Source: Sulfuriferula sp. AH1 (lineage in GTDB: Bacteria; Pseudomonadota; Gammaproteobacteria; Burkholderiales; Sulfuriferulaceae). Taken from it: a stretch of 64,000 nucleotides of DNA. Of the stretch, positions 6,103 through 16,685 are shown in pieces (within the stretch, counting starts at the first letter, position 1; every line of letters begins with the position of its first letter). The stretch covers positions 744,001 through 808,000 of the forward strand of contig NZ_CP021138.1 in the NCBI RefSeq assembly GCF_002162035.1, written 5' to 3'. The notes under the pieces are model-generated. The model made no database searches. It saw only the letters and a list, made by a program, of their open reading frames with translations, and was not told the origin of the DNA. Both the position numbers and the translations under genes were made by a program.

Positions 6103-6809
6103 TATTCTTTCAGGCCCTTGATCCAGCGGCTGTACATGCGGTCCGCCACGTGATTCAGGTCGTTCAGCCTGGTTTGCAGGTCGGCCTGCATTTCGGCCGG
6201 GGTTTGCACGGCGGGGCTGGCACTGGCGGCATTGATTTCGTCTGTACCGTGTTCACACCAGCTGTTGACCATGTCGGCCGTCATTTCGATGTGGCATTGC
6301 AAGGCCAGGTTTTTGCCGATGACGTAGGCCTGATTTGCGCAGTAATCGCTTTTAAGGATATGCGTTGCGCCTTGAGGCAGGCTGAAGGTTTCACCATGCC
6401 AGTGAAAGCTGCTGAACCGGGTGAGGCCGTCCAGCCATGCGCGCGCACTGTCGTTGTCGGTGGCGTAAACTTCGCCCCAGCCGATTTCTTTTACCGGATT
6501 GAGGTTGACAGACGCTCCCAGCGCTTTGGAAATGAGCTGGCCGCCAAGGCAGTGACCGAGGACGGGAATGTCAGCCGCTATGGCATCGCGTATCAGTTGC
6601 AATGACTGCGAAATCCACGGCAATGGATCATTTACGCTCATGCTGCCCCCCATGAATACCAGGCCGGAAAATGCCGTCGGGTCCGCGGGGATGGGTTCGT
6701 TTTCGTCAACCTTGATCAATACACTTGGAATCTGGTGCTGATCGAGAAAGTCGCTGAAATAGCCTGCGCCTTCAAACGGGATATGGCGAAAAATGGCTAC
6801 GGGTTTCAT
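6102..6809 (-). CDS. Type 1 glutamine amidotransferase (GMP-synthase-like)
   Basis: 235 residues of the class I glutamine amidotransferase fold. The nucleophile elbow is GHCLGGQ (Cys87), and the His-Glu pair appears in QCHIEMT. The upstream FMGGSMSVND loop and the FHWHGETFSLP segment are typical of stand-alone GuaA-N-like proteins of unknown substrate. There is no synthetase domain, so it is not guaA itself. It starts 22 bases after folE2 ends and is coupled to the following 85-residue gene. It could process a gamma-glutamyl compound or supply ammonia to an unknown partner. Confidence 0.82.
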   Translation of the reverse strand: MKPVAIFRHIPFEGAGYFSDFLDQHQIPSVLIKVDENEPIPADPTAFSGLVFMGGSMSVNDPLPWISQSLQLIRDAIAADIPVLGHCLGGQLISKALGASVNLNPVKEIGWGEVYATDNDSARAWLDGLTRFSSFHWHGETFSLPQGATHILKSDYCANQAYVIGKNLALQCHIEMTADMVNSWCEHGTDEINAASASPAVQTPAEMQADLQTRLNDLNHVADRMYSRWIKGLKE

Positions 6810-6831
6810 GGCGTTGGCATGCTGTCGCAGC

Positions 6832-7641
6832 TCAAAGCTTGCGTTTGTCGCGTTCGATCAATGCGTAGGCCGAATGATTATGGATGGATTCGAAATTCTC
6901 GCTTTCCACCACATAACTGTCGATACGCGGCTCCCTGTCCAGCGCTGCGGCAACATCGCGCACCATGTCTTCGACGAATTTCGGATTGTCGTAGGCGCGT
7001 TCGGTGACAAATTTCTCATCCGGGCGTTTGAGCAAGCCGTAGAGTTCGCAGGAAGCCTGCTTCTCGGCTACGGCAACGATATCCTCTATCCACATGAAGT
7101 CGTTGGTGCGCGCGCTGATGGTCACATGCGAACGCTGATTATGCGCGCCGTATTCCGAAATTTTCTTCGAGCACGGGCACAGGCTGGTGACCGGCACCAC
7201 GACCTTGGTGGTGTGCACGTACTGGCCATTCTCAATCGCGCCGATCAGCGTTACGTCGTAATCCATCAGGCTCTGCACGCCGGAAACAGGCGCGGTTTTG
7301 TTGATGAAATACGGGAAGCTCATTTCGATGTAGCCGGAATCTGCCTCCAGGCGCTGTACCATCTGGCGCAAAATGGATTCGAAATTCTCGATGGAGATCT
7401 CGCGCTCGTTGGTGTTGAGTATCTCCACGAAGCGCGACATGTGCGTGCCCTTGAAGTTATGCGGCAAGAACACGTACATGTTGAAATTGGCAATCGTGTG
7501 CTGTATGCCACTGCTTTTATCGGCCACCTTGACCGGGTGGCGGATCGATTTTATCCCCACCTTGTTGATGGCGATCTGGCGGGTATCCGCGTAGTTTTGC
7601 ACATCCGGCATGGGGGCAGTGATGTCACAACAGTCGTTCAT
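6832..7641 (-). CDS. folE2: GTP cyclohydrolase FolE2 (type IB)
   Basis: Converts GTP to 7,8-dihydroneopterin triphosphate, the first step of folate (and queuosine) synthesis. The protein (269 residues from the ATG at 7641, preferred over 7647 because the agga site is then properly spaced) shows the FolE2 start [16 protein letters not shown] and the core [24 protein letters not shown], which carries the family's conserved Cys/His residues. FolE2 differs from FolE in metal use and often serves under zinc limitation. It is downstream of dxs with a 60-base gap, leftward with the whole block. Confidence 0.93.
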   Translation of the reverse strand: MNDCCDITAPMPDVQNYADTRQIAINKVGIKSIRHPVKVADKSSGIQHTIANFNMYVFLPHNFKGTHMSRFVEILNTNEREISIENFESILRQMVQRLEADSGYIEMSFPYFINKTAPVSGVQSLMDYDVTLIGAIENGQYVHTTKVVVPVTSLCPCSKKISEYGAHNQRSHVTISARTNDFMWIEDIVAVAEKQASCELYGLLKRPDEKFVTERAYDNPKFVEDMVRDVAAALDREPRIDSYVVESENFESIHNHSAYALIERDKRKL

Positions 7642-7701
7642 GGTCATTCCTGTAGAGGCTAAATATGTGTTCAGTATAACGCGTGCGAATACCTGAGTAA
7701 A

Positions 7702-9555
7702 CTACTCGGATAAGGCGCGGTTGACGCTCGCGATGATGCCGTCCGCATCCAGTCCGCATTCGCGCAGCATTTGTGCATGGTCGCCGTGATCGATGTAGGT
7801 GTCAGGCAGGCCTAACTGGATAACACGAGTGGTCACCCCCAGTGTATGCAGGCATTCGCTCACTGCGCTGCCTGCGCCGCCCATTATTGCGTTTTCCTCC
7901 AGCGTGACGATCAGTTCATGATTGCTTGCCAGTTGTTGGATGAGCGTTTGGTCAATTGGTTTCACAAAGCGCATATCGGCGACGCTGGCGTCGAGCTTTT
8001 CTGCGGCGCTCAGTGCCGGGGTAACCAGGCTGCCGAACGCCAGCAAAGCGATGCGTTGTCCTTGTCGGCGGATGACACCCTTGCCTACCGGCAGCGCCTC
8101 CATGTCCTTGACGATAGGCGCGCCCGATCCGGTGCCGCGCGGGTAGCGTACGGCGCTGGGGGTATTCAGCTGCATGGCGGTGTACAGCATTTGCCGGCAC
8201 TCGTTCTCATCGGAGGGCGCCATGACTGTCATGTTGGGAATGCAGCGCAAATAACTCAGATCGAAGCTGCCGGCGTGAGTAGGGCCGTCAGCGCCGACCA
8301 GACCGGCGCGGTCGATCGCGAACACCACCGGCAGGTTCTGCAAGGCAATGTCGTGGATGAGCTGATCGTAGGCGCGTTGCAGGAAAGTCGAGTAAATGGC
8401 GACTACCGGTTTGTAGCCGTCAGCGGCGAGACCGGCGGCAAAAGTAAGCGCATGCTGCTCGGCGATGCCGACATCGAAATAGCGTTCGGGATACTGTTCG
8501 GAAAAACGCACCAGCCCGGAGCCTTCGCGCATCGCCGGCGTGATGCCGATGAGGCGGGGTTCGATCGCCGCCATGTCGCACAGCCAGTCGCTGAACACCT
8601 GCGTATAAGTGGGCTTGACGACGGGTTTTTCGAGTACGCCAAGTGCCGGATTAAAAGAGCTTACGCCATGATAAAGGCAGGAGTTCTCTTCTGCAGGGGC
8701 GTAGCCTTTGCCCTTTTTGGTGACGACGTGCAGAAACTGCGGGCCGGACAGATGCCGGATATTGCCTAATGTATCGATCAGTACATCCAGGTCATGGCCG
8801 TCTATCGGGCCGATGTAATTAAAGCCGAATTCCTCGAACAGGGTGCTGGGTGTGACGAAGCCCTTTACGTGCTCTTCTGCGCGTTTGGCCAGCTCAAGCA
8901 TGGGCGGCACATGCGCCAGGACTTTCTCGCTGGCGCGGCGCGCAGCCGCATAAAACTTGCCGGACATGAGCCGGGCCAGGTAATTGTTGAGCGCACCGAC
9001 GTTGGGCGAGATTGACATGTCGTTGTCATTGAGAATGACCAGCAGGTTGGCATCCATGTCGCCGGCGTTGTTCAGCGCCTCGAATGCCATGCCCGCCGTC
9101 ATCGCGCCGTCGCCGATGATGGCGACGGCGCGGCGATCCAGTCCGTCCAGCTTGGCGGCGACCGCCATGCCCAGCGCTGCGGAGATCGAGGTGCTGGAGT
9201 GCCCGGTGCCGAAGGTGTCGAATTGGCTTTCTTCGCGCTTGGGGAAGCCGGCAATGCCGCCAGCCTTGCGCAGGTCGGCCATCGCCGCGCGGCGCCCGGT
9301 GAGGATTTTATGCGGATAGCTTTGGTGGCCCACATCCCACACCAGACGATCGTCTGGTGTGTTGAACACATAATGCAAGGCGATGGCGAGCTCGACGGCA
9401 CCGAAATTCGAGGCGAAATGTCCGCCCGTCTGCGCGATGCTGGCGAGCATGAAATTGCGTAATTCCTGGGCTAATGCGGGGAGTTCATCGCGCGGCAGCT
9501 CACGCAGATCGAGCGGGTTGTTAATACGGTCTAGCAAAGGGTAAGTTTGACTCAA
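7702..9555 (-). CDS. dxs: 1-deoxy-D-xylulose-5-phosphate synthase
   Basis: 617 residues, full length. Thiamine-diphosphate enzyme joining pyruvate and glyceraldehyde 3-phosphate, the entry step of the MEP isoprenoid pathway. Visible are [19 protein letters not shown], the ThDP-binding region [21 protein letters not shown] split over residues ~150-170, and the transketolase C-domain ([15 protein letters not shown]). The start is TTG (9555), overlapping the ispA stop by 4 bases (TTGA); no earlier start fits and the N-terminus matches the family. The order xseB-ispA-dxs is the usual proteobacterial arrangement. Confidence 0.97.
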   Translation of the reverse strand: MSQTYPLLDRINNPLDLRELPRDELPALAQELRNFMLASIAQTGGHFASNFGAVELAIALHYVFNTPDDRLVWDVGHQSYPHKILTGRRAAMADLRKAGGIAGFPKREESQFDTFGTGHSSTSISAALGMAVAAKLDGLDRRAVAIIGDGAMTAGMAFEALNNAGDMDANLLVILNDNDMSISPNVGALNNYLARLMSGKFYAAARRASEKVLAHVPPMLELAKRAEEHVKGFVTPSTLFEEFGFNYIGPIDGHDLDVLIDTLGNIRHLSGPQFLHVVTKKGKGYAPAEENSCLYHGVSSFNPALGVLEKPVVKPTYTQVFSDWLCDMAAIEPRLIGITPAMREGSGLVRFSEQYPERYFDVGIAEQHALTFAAGLAADGYKPVVAIYSTFLQRAYDQLIHDIALQNLPVVFAIDRAGLVGADGPTHAGSFDLSYLRCIPNMTVMAPSDENECRQMLYTAMQLNTPSAVRYPRGTGSGAPIVKDMEALPVGKGVIRRQGQRIALLAFGSLVTPALSAAEKLDASVADMRFVKPIDQTLIQQLASNHELIVTLEENAIMGGAGSAVSECLHTLGVTTRVIQLGLPDTYIDHGDHAQMLRECGLDADGIIASVNRALSE

Positions 9556-10442
9556 AATGATCTCTGTACGATAAAATCAGCGAGTTTTCGCAAGCGTTGG
9601 TTGTGCTCAAAGCCATTCAGGGCGTCAAGTGCATCGCGATGCAGTTCCTGAGCGAATGCCTTGGCAGCGGAAATGCCCATGAGGCTAACATAAGTCGGCT
9701 TGTTGTGTTCGGCGTCCTTGCCGGCCGTTTTACCCAGCGTTGCTGTCGGCGCCTCTGCATCCAGAATGTCGTCTACTACCTGGAATGCCAGCCCGACGCA
9801 CTTGGCATAATGATCCAGTTCGGCGTGCTGTGGCTCGGACAGCGGCTCACCGCAATAGGCGCCCAGCAGGACCGCCGCGCGGATCAATGCGCCGGTCTTG
9901 TGGATATGCATGAATTCAAGTTCTGGCAGGGTCAGGGTGACACCGACGCTGGCCAGGTCGATGGCCTGGCCGCCAGCCATGCCGCGCGAGCCGGAAGCAT
10001 GGGCCAGCAGTCGGATCATTTCGATCTGCCGGGCCGGGATGTCGCTTAAGACGTTATCCGCAAGCAATTCAAATGCCAGGCTTTGCAGGCTATCGCCGGC
10101 CAGCAATGCGGTGGCTTCGCCGAATTCGACATGGCAGGTGGGTTTGCCGCGCCTTAATACATCGTCATCCATGCACGGCATGTCATCATGCACCAAAGAA
10201 TAGGCATGGATAAGCTCGACGGCGCAGGCGACGATTTCCACCCGCGCAGGATCGGCGTGACATGCTTCGCCTGCAGCGAAAGCCAATAGCGGACGCACGC
10301 GCTTGCCGCCTTCCAGTACTGCATAGCGCATGGCTTGATGCAGGGTTTTCGGCGCATTGGCGCTATTGGGTAAATGCTGTTCCAGTACGATCTCGGTGCG
10401 CGCTTGCAGCGCAGTCGACCAAGTGAGAAAATCAGTTGTCAT
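9552..10442 (-). CDS. ispA: Farnesyl diphosphate synthase / polyprenyl synthetase
   Basis: 296 residues from ATG 10442 ([10 protein letters not shown]), which overlaps the 3' end of xseB by 11 bases; the longer open frame to 10511 lies inside xseB. It condenses IPP with DMAPP/GPP to farnesyl diphosphate. The first aspartate-rich motif is in [16 protein letters not shown] and the second is DDILD, with the GGKRVRP substrate loop near residue 50. Length is typical of IspA. It supplies precursor for quinones and undecaprenyl carriers and is coupled to dxs downstream. Confidence 0.96.
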   Translation of the reverse strand: MTTDFLTWSTALQARTEIVLEQHLPNSANAPKTLHQAMRYAVLEGGKRVRPLLAFAAGEACHADPARVEIVACAVELIHAYSLVHDDMPCMDDDVLRRGKPTCHVEFGEATALLAGDSLQSLAFELLADNVLSDIPARQIEMIRLLAHASGSRGMAGGQAIDLASVGVTLTLPELEFMHIHKTGALIRAAVLLGAYCGEPLSEPQHAELDHYAKCVGLAFQVVDDILDAEAPTATLGKTAGKDAEHNKPTYVSLMGISAAKAFAQELHRDALDALNGFEHNQRLRKLADFIVQRSF

Positions 10443-10677
10443 CTTGAGTGCCGGGATTGGTAAAGGCCTGTAGTGTGCCGTTTTCGAGGATTTGCACTTG
10501 CTGCTGGGCATCAGCCAAAGCGCTCTGGCAGAATTTCAATAATTCTGCGCCGCGCTGGTACGCGCCGAGGGATTGTTCCAGCGTCAGCTGTCCCGATTCC
10601 ATTTCGGCAACAATGCGTTCCAGCTCGGCCATGGCCGCTTCAAAACTGGGGGGGTGGGGTGCGGTACGACGCGTCAT
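10432..10677 (-). CDS. xseB: Exodeoxyribonuclease VII small subunit
   Basis: 81 residues with the small-subunit signature SFEAAMAELERIVAEMESGQ, then LTLEQSLGAYQRGAELLKFC. XseB associates in several copies with XseA to make an ATP-independent single-strand exonuclease. It is the first gene of the leftward xseB-ispA-dxs-folE2 block and overlaps ispA. xseA is not in this window, as is common. Confidence 0.95.
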   Translation of the reverse strand: MTRRTAPHPPSFEAAMAELERIVAEMESGQLTLEQSLGAYQRGAELLKFCQSALADAQQQVQILENGTLQAFTNPGTQDDN

Positions 10678-10729
10678 TACTTTAATCTGGTCTGCAAAGT
10701 AATAAATCTTACCGAATAATTGCGCTTAA

Positions 10730-10743
10730 CGCTATTATTAGCG
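10730..10743. promoter_or_regulatory. Small perfect dyad in the xseB/Rieske divergent promoter region
   Basis: CGCTA-TTAT-TAGCG forms a 5-bp inverted repeat in the 186-bp gap between the divergent xseB and Rieske genes. It could be a regulator half-site pair. Nothing else identifiable stands in that gap. Confidence 0.25.
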
Positions 10744-10863
10744 ATAATCTCGCCTTTTATTTTCGTTTGGTTTGTTACTTACTCTATAGGGGGTTAAGCG
10801 GCTGTTGTGCCGTCTTAATAAACTTTTTGCTTTGGTCACTTCGCCTGGGGTGTACTCGATATT

Positions 10864-11979
10864 ATGTCCGATTTGGCTGTCGCGTCACAATTGACGCACA
10901 CTTCTCCTCAATTACCCATCAGCTGGTATTTCGATCCCGATATTTACGCGCTTGAGCTGCAACATCTGTTTGCAAACGGCCCCGGTTATGTCGGTCACCA
11001 ATTGATGACACCCAATGTCGGTGATTATCATGTGCTGGATACCGCTAATCAGGCCGCTTTGCTGGTGCGCAACGCCAATGGCGTGGAAATGCTGTCCAAC
11101 ATCTGCCGCCATCGCCAGGCGCTGATGTATGAAGGCCGCGGCCATACCCGCAATATCGTCTGTCCGCTGCATCGCTGGACTTACGATATGGAAGGCAAGC
11201 TGCTCGGCGCGCCGCATTTCCCCGGCAATCCGTGCCTGAATCTGGGCAAGACGCCGTTGCAGAACTGGAATGGCCTGCTGTTTAACGGTCCACGCGATGT
11301 TGCGGCGGATCTGTCGCGGCTGGGCGTGACGCAAGTCCTCGATTTCGAAGGCTATATGCTCGATCGCGTGATGGTCGAAGAGTATGCCTTTAACTGGAAG
11401 ACGTTCATCGAAGTCTATCTGGAAGACTACCATGTCGAGCCGTTCCATCCTGGTCTGGGCAATTTCGTTACCTGCGACGACCTGAAATGGGAATATGGCG
11501 ACTGGTACAGCGTGCAGACCGTTGGCGTAGCGCGCGGCCTGAGCAAATCCGGCAGTGCCGTCTACCGGAAATGGCAGGAGCAGGTATTGCAGTACCGCAA
11601 CGGTGCGGTTCCCGAGCAGGGCGCGATCTGGCTGACCTACTACCCGAACATCATGGTCGAGTGGTATCCGCATGTGCTGGTCATCAGCACCATCATTCCT
11701 ACCGGCGTCGAGTCGTGCCGCAATGTGGTCGAGTTCTATTATCCTGAGGATATCGCTCTATTCGAACGCGAGTTCGTGGAAGCGGAGCAGGCGGCTTATG
11801 CCGAAACTGCGGTCGAGGACGATGAAATCTGCCGGCGCATGCATGCCGGGCGTCGCGCCCTGTATCAGCAGGGACGTGAAGAGGCGGGACCATACCAGTC
11901 GCCGATGGAAGACGGCATGGTGCATTTCCACGAATTTGTCCGGCGCCAGCTGTCCCCGCATCTACCCCGAAATCCGTGA
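10864..11979 (+). CDS. Rieske-type aromatic ring-hydroxylating oxygenase, alpha subunit
   Basis: 371 residues. The N-terminal Rieske [2Fe-2S] domain uses Cys81-x-His83 (NICRHRQ) and Cys100-xx-His103 (CPLHRW). The C-terminal catalytic domain carries the mononuclear iron ligands in EDYHVEPFHPG (His190, His195). It resembles the single-component family that includes choline monooxygenase-like and Gram-negative housekeeping oxygenases. The substrate cannot be told from sequence, and no reductase or ferredoxin gene is adjacent. It overlaps the DUF1853 gene by 4 bases, so the two form a small rightward operon. Confidence 0.88.
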   Translation: MSDLAVASQLTHTSPQLPISWYFDPDIYALELQHLFANGPGYVGHQLMTPNVGDYHVLDTANQAALLVRNANGVEMLSNICRHRQALMYEGRGHTRNIVCPLHRWTYDMEGKLLGAPHFPGNPCLNLGKTPLQNWNGLLFNGPRDVAADLSRLGVTQVLDFEGYMLDRVMVEEYAFNWKTFIEVYLEDYHVEPFHPGLGNFVTCDDLKWEYGDWYSVQTVGVARGLSKSGSAVYRKWQEQVLQYRNGAVPEQGAIWLTYYPNIMVEWYPHVLVISTIIPTGVESCRNVVEFYYPEDIALFEREFVEAEQAAYAETAVEDDEICRRMHAGRRALYQQGREEAGPYQSPMEDGMVHFHEFVRRQLSPHLPRNP

Positions 11980-12908
11980 AATCCAGCCGCCTGCTGACCC
12001 TGTTCCATGACGCGCATGTGCGCGATCTGGTATGGGCGATGGCGGCACCCGGTCTGCTCGATCATGCGGACTGGGTGATCCCCGATAGCGAATGTCTGGC
12101 GCTGGTGACCCAGGCCATGCCGCAATTGCAGGCGCTGGACCGGCAGCCCGACGAGCTGCACGCATGGATTGCCGCGCGCAATCCCCAGCGTCTGGGGCGC
12201 TATTTCGAAACCCTGCTCGGTTACTGGCTCACCCATTTGATCGATGCGCGCTGGTTCGTCGCCAACCAGATCGTTAAATCCGGGCGCATCGTGGCCGGCG
12301 AATACGATTTGCTCTGGCGCGATGCCGGCGGCCAGCTGCATCATTGGGAAGCGGCGATCAAATTCTACCTGCAGGTCGATCCTGTTGCGGGTTTCGCCGG
12401 CTATGTCGGCCCCATGCGCCGCGATCGCCTGGATCTGAAGACCGCCCAGCTCCGCGATAAGCAATTGCAGCTGTCGCAAACGCCTGCCGGCGCGGCTACG
12501 CTGGCCGAGATGCTGCATACCTCCGATGTTGCAGGCCCGGTGCTGGCGCGAGCGTTGTTGAAAGGCTGGCTGTTTTATCCGGCGCATAGCCTCCCGCATC
12601 CGAGCACAGGCTTGTCGGCAAATCATCTGTCCGGCTGGTGGATGCGCTGGGCTGCGGCGGATTTCCACTTGCCGCCAGGGCTGCGTTGGCGCGTGCTGGA
12701 CAGGCTGGCATGGCTGTCGCCTGCCATGACCGGCGATGCGGCGGCATTGCTTGACGAAGCCGATTGCATTCGCCGGCTCTCTGCGCATTTTGCAATCGAC
12801 GGCGTGCCGCTGCTGATCGCAGGGCTGACGCACACCGCAACCGGCTGGCAGGAAGTGACGCGAGGTTTTGTGGTGCCTCCTGCGTGGAACGGACAGGAGG
12901 CGATCTGA
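11976..12908 (+). CDS. DUF1853 family protein
   Basis: 310 residues starting at GTG 11976, which overlaps the stop of the oxygenase gene (GTGA). The family signature is visible: a Trp-rich N-terminus (HVRDLVWAMAAPGLL), RLGRYFETLLGYWL and AGEYDLLWRDAGGQLHHWE, a nuclease-like E/D-x-D pattern. The biochemical function of DUF1853 is not established. The coupling to a Rieske oxygenase is noted but may be accidental. Confidence 0.8.
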   Translation: MKSSRLLTLFHDAHVRDLVWAMAAPGLLDHADWVIPDSECLALVTQAMPQLQALDRQPDELHAWIAARNPQRLGRYFETLLGYWLTHLIDARWFVANQIVKSGRIVAGEYDLLWRDAGGQLHHWEAAIKFYLQVDPVAGFAGYVGPMRRDRLDLKTAQLRDKQLQLSQTPAGAATLAEMLHTSDVAGPVLARALLKGWLFYPAHSLPHPSTGLSANHLSGWWMRWAAADFHLPPGLRWRVLDRLAWLSPAMTGDAAALLDEADCIRRLSAHFAIDGVPLLIAGLTHTATGWQEVTRGFVVPPAWNGQEAI

Positions 12909-12984
12909 GCTGCAGCCTCTGTCATTTTTGCTTCATAATAGCCATCCTGGCGTATTATGAAGGTCTCTTCAGGAGACTATGCAT

Positions 12985-15900
12985 ATGGTGCAAAGACGTC
13001 GCTTCCGGCGCATAACCGTTATCCAGCCCGCAACCTTGTTGAGCCAGCATACGGGTTCGATAGCAGGAGAAATACGCGATTTTTCGCCTAGCGGCGTGCT
13101 GTTCGCGCTGACGCGGCCGGTCGGCACTGCCGCTTTGCAGAATCAGCTCATCACCATCGAATTCCGGCCAAATCTGGCCGATACCCAGCAATACCGGATA
13201 ATCGGGCGGGTAGTACGGATCTTCGACCAGTCCGTCGGTATCGTCATCGAGCATTTCCCGGCAAATGCCTATCGCGATCTGGTGCTGTTGACGAATCAGC
13301 CCAAACAGCCGGTGCCGACCGCGGCGACGGCCGGATACAGCGAGGCGCAGATCAGCGATGCGCTGACGCAGTGTCATACCCGCTTCAAATCGTTCATCGC
13401 CCAAGTCATCACGCATTTTTATAACAGCCTGAGCGGAAAACAGGCGTTTTCTGCAGAACAGACGGCAAGTATGGAAGAGCGCTGGCTGGTGCAGGAGGCG
13501 TATCCCCGGATTGCGATGCAGCGCGCCGGATTGGAGCGGGCTTTTTTCGACGACGATTATCTGGATCGCGATATGCAGGATAATGCGTCCATCAAGGAAG
13601 AGAACCAGCCGCTGGCATTGGTCGACGTGGATGAATTCGATGACTGGCTGGCAGTGACGCAACTGGTGAACAGGCTGAATCTGGAATATTCGTATGAAGC
13701 CGGTAAATTCGAATCGCGTTATGCCGTGCTCATCGGCACGCAGTTGAGCCCGAATGCCAACCCGTTCGGGTCGCATTATATTTTTCAGACTTTTCGCGAG
13801 GTGTGGGCGGCAGTCGAATTCCCGCATCAGGTCAAGGCACTGCTTTACAAAACCTTCCATGAAGCGATGATGGTATTCATGGATGAGTTTTATCGTGACC
13901 TGAATGAAATAGTGGCATTTGTCCAGGTCTCGCCGCTCAAGCCGGTTGTATCCGAATCGATGGCCAGAGCGGTAGACACGGCAGCCGTGAACAGGGTTAA
14001 TGCCAGGACCGGCAGCGAGCAGTCCGCAGCCATTCCGTTGGAGGATTACCTGCAGACGCAAGGTCCGGGCACACAGCATGCCGCCAGGCAACGATCATCG
14101 AGCTCGTCGTCATCGGCGACAGGTATCCCGGGCCCGAATGCGGCGCTGGGCTACGGACTCAATCAGTTGCTGGAACAGCTCCATCTGTCGCAGAACAACG
14201 GCAGCGGCGAACCGGATTATCGCGCCCTGACGGACAGCCTGCGGGGCTTGCAAAGCGGGCAGGCTCGTACCAGCCGCTGGTCGGACAGCGTCATCCCGGC
14301 GATGCATCAATTGCTGGAAGCCGCCAACCCGCAGCTTCGGCAAACTGGTGCAGCCGCGCCGGGCGGTATGCAGGCAGGCGCTGTCATCGACAGCGATAAC
14401 CTCAGCCAGATCCTGGGCGTGCTTAACGTGATGCAGCAGCGTATGTTGCAGGGGGACGTGGCAGACGAGGCATCGATCAAGCGCCAGCTGATCGATGCGC
14501 TGCCGCAGTTTGGCAATGCATCGATGCAGGACCGGTTTTTCCATTCCGTTCATCTGTTTGACGAAATGCTGAGCACGCCGCTGTCCGACGCCGGATTGAA
14601 TTCGGATATTCGCGGTCTGCTGAAAAAGATCGAACTGACCCTGCTCAAGCTGGCGCTGATGGACGAGGATTTCCTCGAATCCAGCAATCATCCGGCCCAG
14701 CAGACCGTCAACCTGCTGGAACGGTTCTATGCCGCTGCGGACGACATGGGCAGGATTTTTGATCCGCGCTTGCAGCGCCTGCTCAATCTGCTGGCGAATC
14801 AGATCGTGGATCAGTTTGAAGGCAAGCCCGACGTGTTCGACGAGGTCAATAAAGTCCTCGATAATCTGCTGATCCCGATAGACGATATCCGCAAGAGCAA
14901 AGTCGAGCAGATTCAATTCGTCTGCCAGCACAGGGAGCAGCGTGCAGGCATCGAGCCTGCGGCAGAGTTTTTTGCTTCCAAGCAGAATGGCGAGACATCC
15001 GAGATCAACCTGTTGCGGCAGGATGACTGGCTGTCGGTGATGGTCGATGGCGTACTGGCGCCGTATCAGCTGGTGTGGTCGAGCCCGTCAGGGCGGATGT
15101 TCGTGATGACCAGCCGTTCCGCTACCACCGTGCGCGAGTTTACGCGTCAGTCGCTCATGCAGGCGTTAGCGACGGGGCAGGTGATACGTCTGCCCGAATA
15201 CGATATCCCGTTCATGGAGCGGTCCGCCCATAAACTCATGCTCAATGCGTATGAGCGCGTATATCAGCAGGCGACGCATGATCCGGTGAGCGGCTTGCTC
15301 AACCGCAAGGGCATGATTACGCAGCTGGACGTGATTTTTGCGAACGAGGATGTGCAAAAGCGGCGCGGCATCCTGTGCATGCTGATGTTCGACCAGCTCA
15401 GCCAGCTTTACCATAATTGCGATGCGGAAGAAGCCGAAGTATCGCTGATGGCGCTGATAGGCCTGATCGCCAATGAAGTGAAATCGACGGACCTGTTCGC
15501 CCGGCTCGGCGAGAATACGTTCGCCATTCTGTTGCATGACAGCGATCTCGCAAGTGCGCAGGCGAACATGCAAGGCCTGGTCGCCATCATCGAACAGCAG
15601 CGCATCAGCTGTCAGGGCAAGCAGTTCGTCATTGGCGTCAATGTCGGTATCGCGCAGATCGATGCTGTGGTCGACAGCGTTTCCAAGCTGTTTAAGAGCG
15701 TTGGCTCTGCCTGCGTCGCGGCAAAGGCGCAAGGCGTCAATTTCGTGCAGATCTACGAGGCCGGCAGCGCGCTGATCAGGCATGAGCAATCCCTGTTCGA
15801 ATGGGCCGGCGCAATCGACCAGGTGTTTAACGACAATCTGCTGTTCCTGCGTTGCCAGAAGATACAGCCGATCGATGCCGGTCGCGGCGCTTTGCCGCAC

Positions 15901-16542
15901 TATGAGATACTGCTGGGGGTAAACAAGCACCTCACCACCAATCCGCAGGAATTCATACTCGCCGCTGAAAAATGGAATCGTTCGGCCGATATCGATTTGT
16001 GGGTATTGCAGCAAAGCTTCGAATGGCTGGCTGCACAGGGCGGCAGGCTGGATGCACTCGGCGGGGTGTCGATCAATCTTTCCGGACATTCGCTGGCCAA
16101 TGAAAAGATTCTGGCTTATATCTACCAGACCCTTGAGGCCAGGCAGATACCGGCCGACAAGGTCATTTTTGAAATCACGGAAACAGCCGTTATCAGCCGG
16201 CTCGACAGCGCCCAGCGCTTTATCGAGACTGTGCGCGGATTCGGTTGCCGGTTCTCGCTGGACGACTTTGGCAGCGGCTATTCGTCGTTCGCCTATTTGA
16301 AGAACCTCAAAGCGGATTTCCTGAAAATAGACGGCGCTTTCATTCGCGATCTGGCCAAATCGCCCGCTGATCTTGCGATGGTCAAATCCATGCATCAGGT
16401 AGCGCATGCGCTTGGGTTGAAGACGATAGCCGAATATGTCGAGAATCCGGTCACGCTGGATATGCTGGGACGTATCGGCGTGGATTATGCCCAGGGCCAT
16501 GGCATAGAGGCCTCCAGAGCGCTCGACACGCTGGTATTGTAA
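12985..16542 (+). CDS. PilZ-DUF1631-GGDEF-EAL multidomain cyclic-di-GMP protein
   Basis: 1185 residues from ATG 12985, preferred over 12979 because the aggag at 12971-12975 is then 9 bases away. The N-terminal ~90 residues begin with an RRRFRR motif as in PilZ c-di-GMP receptors. A long DUF1631 region follows, interrupted by a Ser-rich linker (a run of 7 Ser), then GGDEF and EAL domains. The GGDEF motif is degenerate (LGENTF), so cyclase activity is unlikely. In the EAL domain Glu974 (YEILLG), INLSG, ITETAV, DDFGSG (from 1093), FLKIDG and YAQGHG keep most catalytic residues. It is probably a phosphodiesterase or c-di-GMP-sensing effector. No membrane segment is seen. Confidence 0.85.
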   Translation: MVQRRRFRRITVIQPATLLSQHTGSIAGEIRDFSPSGVLFALTRPVGTAALQNQLITIEFRPNLADTQQYRIIGRVVRIFDQSVGIVIEHFPANAYRDLVLLTNQPKQPVPTAATAGYSEAQISDALTQCHTRFKSFIAQVITHFYNSLSGKQAFSAEQTASMEERWLVQEAYPRIAMQRAGLERAFFDDDYLDRDMQDNASIKEENQPLALVDVDEFDDWLAVTQLVNRLNLEYSYEAGKFESRYAVLIGTQLSPNANPFGSHYIFQTFREVWAAVEFPHQVKALLYKTFHEAMMVFMDEFYRDLNEIVAFVQVSPLKPVVSESMARAVDTAAVNRVNARTGSEQSAAIPLEDYLQTQGPGTQHAARQRSSSSSSSATGIPGPNAALGYGLNQLLEQLHLSQNNGSGEPDYRALTDSLRGLQSGQARTSRWSDSVIPAMHQLLEAANPQLRQTGAAAPGGMQAGAVIDSDNLSQILGVLNVMQQRMLQGDVADEASIKRQLIDALPQFGNASMQDRFFHSVHLFDEMLSTPLSDAGLNSDIRGLLKKIELTLLKLALMDEDFLESSNHPAQQTVNLLERFYAAADDMGRIFDPRLQRLLNLLANQIVDQFEGKPDVFDEVNKVLDNLLIPIDDIRKSKVEQIQFVCQHREQRAGIEPAAEFFASKQNGETSEINLLRQDDWLSVMVDGVLAPYQLVWSSPSGRMFVMTSRSATTVREFTRQSLMQALATGQVIRLPEYDIPFMERSAHKLMLNAYERVYQQATHDPVSGLLNRKGMITQLDVIFANEDVQKRRGILCMLMFDQLSQLYHNCDAEEAEVSLMALIGLIANEVKSTDLFARLGENTFAILLHDSDLASAQANMQGLVAIIEQQRISCQGKQFVIGVNVGIAQIDAVVDSVSKLFKSVGSACVAAKAQGVNFVQIYEAGSALIRHEQSLFEWAGAIDQVFNDNLLFLRCQKIQPIDAGRGALPHYEILLGVNKHLTTNPQEFILAAEKWNRSADIDLWVLQQSFEWLAAQGGRLDALGGVSINLSGHSLANEKILAYIYQTLEARQIPADKVIFEITETAVISRLDSAQRFIETVRGFGCRFSLDDFGSGYSSFAYLKNLKADFLKIDGAFIRDLAKSPADLAMVKSMHQVAHALGLKTIAEYVENPVTLDMLGRIGVDYAQGHGIEASRALDTLVL

Positions 16543-16685
16543 TTTGCCGGTTGCTGGAAGCAGTACGTGGTTGGGCCGGTATTGCTGCCAGCTGACTGCG
16601 GTTTCGATTATGATAGCGCCGGTCAGCAGTTTCTTCGGCAGGCGGGTTGCTTTCAGCTCGCGCGCCGTTTTTCAAATCGTTATGA

